Source: Leeia oryzae DSM 17879
Lineage (GTDB): Bacteria > Pseudomonadota > Gammaproteobacteria > Burkholderiales > Leeiaceae
DNA length: 64,000 nucleotides
Assembly: GCF_000376945.1 (NCBI RefSeq)
Contig: NZ_AQXU01000025.1
Location: 563,982-627,981 of the forward strand
Reading direction: 5' to 3'
In this document: positions 60,764 to 64,000 of the stretch, in pieces
Layout of the letters: every line of letters starts with the position of its first letter
Numbering within the stretch: position 1 is the first letter of the stretch
Notes under the pieces: generated by a model
What the model saw: the letters and a program-made list of their open reading frames with translations, nothing else
Databases searched by the model: none
Told to the model about the DNA's origin: nothing
Program-made: the position numbers and the translations under genes

Positions 60764-61741
60764 TTAATAGGTATCAAACAGGCTCTGCAGGCCGCTACGC
60801 GTCAACCCTTTGGCCAGCCCCAGCATCAGCAGCAGCCGGGCTTGTGGGGGTGTGTGATTATCACAGCTGACCAATCCTAATACATCGTCCTCATAGGTGC
60901 GGTTATGCACCACCGTCCCGTTGGGTACGCGGCTGGCGCGCGCCACCACCACCCCGCGGGCAATCAAACCGGATACGGCTTCAAGCCAGTCCGGGCGGAG
61001 ATTACCGTTACCCAAGCCTGCCAGCACCAGCCCTTTAACCCCTTCAGCCGCGGCAAAAATCAGTGCTGCCGGCATGTCGGCATAGGCATACAGCAGCCCC
61101 ACCTGCGGCAATTCAGCAGAAGAAGGCATCAAGCCGCCATGCTGACGCGCTGGTTGCTGGTAATAAAAGACATCCGCACCGGCAATCATCCCCAAGCGGC
61201 CATAGCGGTCTGCATCAAAAGCGGCGGGTACTGCATCCCGCTTTTGCAAACCACGCGCAGACAGAATGGCATCGCCAAACACCACCAGCACCCCGCGAGA
61301 CCGGCTGGCTTTTTGGGCTGCGGCACTGACCGCATGGTAAAGGTTCATCGGGCCATCAGCAGACAGCGCGGTAGCTGGCCGCATGGCACCCGTCAACACC
61401 ACCGGTTTGTCAGAAGACACCGTCAAGTGCAGATACCATGCGGTTTCTTCCATGGTATCAGTACCGTGCAAGATCACCACACCATCCACGGTGTCATCAT
61501 CCAGCAATTGTTGTACGCGGCAAGACAGCTGTTGCCAGTGCGCGGCAGTGATATGAGCACTGTCTATGGCATACAGCTGTTCAGCCTGCAAGGTTGCCAG
61601 GGCATCCAGCCCCGGCACGGCAGACAATAGTGCTGACACATCCAGTGCCCCAGGCTGGTATCGTACCGCCTCGTTGGCATTGGCGGCCTGACCGGCAATG
61701 GTTCCACCCGTGGCAATCAGGGCGATGGTAGGTAAAGACAT
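60764..61741 (-). CDS. L-asparaginase
   Basis: The 325-residue product has both catalytic threonines of the asparaginase family: T12 in IALIATGGTIAG, and the second in VVILHGTDTMEETAWYL. The rest follows the family fold (VVLTGAMRPATALSADGPMNL). It hydrolyses asparagine to aspartate and ammonia. No signal peptide is visible, so it is probably cytoplasmic although the sequence style is that of the type II group. It lies 3 bases downstream of the AmpG-like gene on the same strand, so the two are co-transcribed. Confidence 0.94.
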   Translation of the reverse strand: MSLPTIALIATGGTIAGQAANANEAVRYQPGALDVSALLSAVPGLDALATLQAEQLYAIDSAHITAAHWQQLSCRVQQLLDDDTVDGVVILHGTDTMEETAWYLHLTVSSDKPVVLTGAMRPATALSADGPMNLYHAVSAAAQKASRSRGVLVVFGDAILSARGLQKRDAVPAAFDADRYGRLGMIAGADVFYYQQPARQHGGLMPSSAELPQVGLLYAYADMPAALIFAAAEGVKGLVLAGLGNGNLRPDWLEAVSGLIARGVVVARASRVPNGTVVHNRTYEDDVLGLVSCDNHTPPQARLLLMLGLAKGLTRSGLQSLFDTY

Positions 61742-61744
61742 GCG

Positions 61745-63460
61745 TTAATCCTCCAGAGGGGCGTCTGCAGGGCGCACCAGGGTGTAGATACTGTCGCGCA
61801 TGCGCCAGAGCATCCACAAACCCGGTACGGCCATGACAGCAGAGAAGACAAAGAACGATGGCCAGCCAATCGACTCGGACAACACGCCAGACATGGGGCC
61901 AACCCACACCCGGCCAATGGCCGAAAATGCCGATAGCAGCGCATATTGTGTTGCACTAAAACGCTGGTTGCACAGCGCCATCAGGAAAGCCACAAAGGCA
62001 GCCGTTCCCATACCGCTGGTGATGTTTTCAAACGCCACCACCCCCAGCAGCAAATTATCTACCGGCGATGCTTCTTTGAGCGATACCACCACCCAATCAA
62101 AAGCCGGCAAGGTAAACGTCCCCCACGCACCCTTGCCCATGACCGCCAGCAGATAAAATCCAAAATTCGACACCAGTTGCAACACGCCAAACAGCATCAG
62201 CGACCGGTACAGCCCCAGCCGCAGCATCAAGGCACCACCCAGCAACGCCCCGCCAATGGTCATCCAGATACCAATCACCTTATTGACCACCCCCACTTCT
62301 GCCTGGGCGAAGTTCATCCCCTTGATCAGGAACGGCGTGGTCAGGGAACCGGCAAATGCATCCCCCAGTTTGTAGAGAATGATGAAGCCCAGGAACGCCA
62401 GTGCCCCCTGCTGGCTAAAATAGCTGCCCAGCGAGGTATTCAGGGTTTCAAACCGGGCCAGTTTGGCCACCCACCACGCCAGCGGTACGGTAATTGCAAC
62501 CCCTAGCAGCAAGGTCAGCAAATCCGCCCATTTCTTTTTCGGATCATCCGGCTTTTTCGGCGCGTCTTTCTTTGGCAGGTCTTTTTTGTCGATACAAATC
62601 GGACCGGCTTTTGCCGTACCGGTCGCCAAGACGGGCTTGTCAGCCACTTTTGCCGGTAGCACGGCCGGGGTTGCAGCCGGCGTCACCGGCGCGACAGTGA
62701 CCACGGGCGCAGAAAACAAGGGAGACAGCACCGCGTCAGACAGGGGAGCCACAACACGGTTGGTGAGTTGGTACCCGGCGAATACCGCCAGCGCCACAGC
62801 CACAAAACCGATCAAGTCACGACGGGCATCAGATGTCGGGGCCGTCAGGTGCGCTGGTACGCTCGGGATCAGCAGCAAAGAACATACTGCCGCCCCCACC
62901 ATGATCGCCGCCATCACCGAATAGACATGACCCCACCCCCAGCCGAACCCCTGCACCGGATCTGCCCAGATCAGGGCAATCCCGCCGGACAAAATCATGG
63001 CCAGGCGGTAGCCAAACACCCCAAAAGACGATCCCAGCCCGCGCTCGCTATCTTCCAGTACGTCGGTACGGTACGCATCAATCACCACGTCTTGCGACGC
63101 TGACAAGAAAGCCACCAGCAAGGCCAGCAGGGCAAACGCATGGGTATCCGCCTTGGGCGAGCTACCTGACATCCAGAACAATACCGCCGCCAGCCCCAGT
63201 TGCGTCAGCACCAGCCAGCCGCGACGCCTTCCCAGGAACGGCAGTTCAAACCGGTCCATCAAAGGCGCCCACAAGAACTTGAACGTGTAAGGCAAACCCA
63301 CCAGACTAAAAAAGCCGATCGTCGCAATATCGACGCAATCTACCGTGAGCCAGGCCTGCATGGCCTGTCCGCTCAATGCCAGGGGCAAGCCGGACGCGAA
63401 CCCCAGCAACAGGATAGCCAGATACCGATGGACAGATTGCAAAGAATGACGACGCATCAT
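61745..63460 (-). CDS. AmpG-like MFS permease (muropeptide importer family)
   Basis: The 571-residue product is a major-facilitator protein of the AmpG family: YLAILLLGFASGLPLALSGQAMQAWL, VGLPYTFKFLWAPLMDRFELPFLGRRRGW and ASQDVVIDAYRTDVLEDSERGLGSS are typical. AmpG imports anhydro-muropeptides for peptidoglycan recycling. It is longer than E. coli AmpG (491) because of a loop between the two halves with a Pro/Val/Ala-rich part and a Lys/Pro/Asp-rich part (KKDLPKKDAPKKPDDPKKK). The ATG at 63460 starts the frame; 63457 is equivalent. It is first in an operon with the asparaginase gene. Confidence 0.88.
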   Translation of the reverse strand: MMRRHSLQSVHRYLAILLLGFASGLPLALSGQAMQAWLTVDCVDIATIGFFSLVGLPYTFKFLWAPLMDRFELPFLGRRRGWLVLTQLGLAAVLFWMSGSSPKADTHAFALLALLVAFLSASQDVVIDAYRTDVLEDSERGLGSSFGVFGYRLAMILSGGIALIWADPVQGFGWGWGHVYSVMAAIMVGAAVCSLLLIPSVPAHLTAPTSDARRDLIGFVAVALAVFAGYQLTNRVVAPLSDAVLSPLFSAPVVTVAPVTPAATPAVLPAKVADKPVLATGTAKAGPICIDKKDLPKKDAPKKPDDPKKKWADLLTLLLGVAITVPLAWWVAKLARFETLNTSLGSYFSQQGALAFLGFIILYKLGDAFAGSLTTPFLIKGMNFAQAEVGVVNKVIGIWMTIGGALLGGALMLRLGLYRSLMLFGVLQLVSNFGFYLLAVMGKGAWGTFTLPAFDWVVVSLKEASPVDNLLLGVVAFENITSGMGTAAFVAFLMALCNQRFSATQYALLSAFSAIGRVWVGPMSGVLSESIGWPSFFVFSAVMAVPGLWMLWRMRDSIYTLVRPADAPLED

Positions 63461-63518
63461 GAACAGAAACCTTTATCTTTAACAAAGCACATTCGCACTA
63501 CCATTGGCACCAGTGGCA

Positions 63519-64000
63519 TCAGCTGCCCAACACCCAGTCATAATCCACGATCAGCGGTGCATGGTCAGAAAACTTGATCTCTTTGTAGATACTGCTGCTA
63601 GTCGCCAGTTTGCCAATGGCAGGCGTGGCCAGCTGGTAGTCAATACGCCAGCCCACATCCTTGGCATAAGCCTGCCCGCGGTTGGACCACCAGGTATACC
63701 CCGGTACATCCGGATACAAGGTACGCCAGGTATCCACCCACCCCAGTTCATTTTGAACCTTGGTCATCCAGGCGCGTTCTTCCGGCAGGAAACCCGAGTT
63801 TTTCAGATTGCCTTTCCAGTTCTTCAAGTCGATTTCATGGTGGGCAATATTCCAATCACCACAGATAATCACTTCGCGCCCTTCATTCATCAAACGTTCC
63901 AGCGTCGGCCAGAAGCGATCCATGAAGTCAAACTTTACCGCCTGCCGCTCTTCCGAGCTGGAGCCGGATGGCAAATACAGAGAGATGACCGACAACTTGC
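63519..64000 (-). CDS. xth: Exodeoxyribonuclease III, C-terminal part, cut by window edge
   Basis: About 160 residues at the C-terminal end of an ExoIII/APE-family nuclease. VIICGDWNIAHHEIDLKNWKGN has the catalytic D-x-N, GYTWWSNRGQAYAKDVGWRIDYQL follows, and SDHAPLIVDYDW has the final D-H pair. The enzyme cuts at abasic sites and removes 3' nucleotides in base-excision repair. The frame is open to the last base of the window, so the N-terminal part lies outside; 58 bases separate it from the AmpG gene. Confidence 0.93.
   Translation of the reverse strand, partial: KLSVISLYLPSGSSSEERQAVKFDFMDRFWPTLERLMNEGREVIICGDWNIAHHEIDLKNWKGNLKNSGFLPEERAWMTKVQNELGWVDTWRTLYPDVPGYTWWSNRGQAYAKDVGWRIDYQLATPAIGKLATSSSIYKEIKFSDHAPLIVDYDWVLGS

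Noticed and set aside
1-64000. tRNA, rRNA, CRISPR arrays, IS elements, prophage genes
   Set aside because: I found no cloverleaf-type sequence, no regularly spaced direct repeats and no transposase or phage-like proteins; short tRNA-like elements could still escape reading by eye.

Overview
This window looks like chromosomal DNA of a Gram-negative betaproteobacterium. The protein families fit best with Neisseriales (Chromobacteriaceae/Chitinibacteraceae-type), but the assignment rests on protein resemblance only. It holds 54 coding sequences, two of them cut by the window edges. I saw no rRNA, tRNA, CRISPR array, insertion sequence or phage gene.

Layout. Positions 1-6,500 carry housekeeping genes: a cut D-Ala-D-Ala carboxypeptidase, ilvA, rpiA, phoU behind a clear Pho box, ppx and corA. 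Positions 6,500-13,700 lie mostly on the minus strand: a very large DUF2339-type membrane protein fused to an extra C-terminal domain, an orphan solute-binding protein, a short FKBP, an unknown exported protein and a LysR regulator. Positions 13,800-38,000 are a patchwork of small catabolic, transport and regulator units. They include a YbdL-type aminotransferase with a Nit1-like amidase, an overlapping D-/L-2-hydroxyacid oxidase pair, an acetylpolyamine amidohydrolase and an exported MORN-repeat/C13-protease protein. They also include a LuxR / APC permease / DmpA-type peptidase unit, bestrophin, two Lrp regulators, TSUP and SelO proteins, and a HypT-like regulator divergent from an RND efflux pair. 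Positions 38,000-40,700 hold a receiver-TPR protein, a 132-bp imperfect palindrome in a gene-free stretch, and a small STAS-like protein.

Positions 41,000-57,200 form a surface-polysaccharide locus. The plus-strand half is visibly AT-rich and encodes a Wzx-like flippase, a methyltransferase, four glycosyltransferases and an AsnB-type amidotransferase. The minus-strand half encodes a WecA/WbpL-type initiating transferase, GalE, and a cassette ManC-Gmd-(ColC/Fcl-like)-ColD. ColD is recognisable by a histidine at the place of the usual PLP lysine. Together these predict GDP-L-colitose and a colitose-containing glycan. No Wzy-type polymerase or chain-length regulator is visible here.

Positions 57,400-60,700 hold a zinc-uptake operon. 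Two palindromes, one very close to the Zur-box consensus, precede zur, an overlapping 56-codon protein with alternating N-terminal histidines and one membrane helix, then znuC, znuB and znuA. The window ends with an AmpG-like permease plus asparaginase pair and a cut exonuclease III gene.

The most interesting items are the small His-rich protein inside the Zur operon, the exported MORN-caspase-like protein, the DUF2339 fusion, the colitose cassette with AsnB, and the 132-bp palindromic element.
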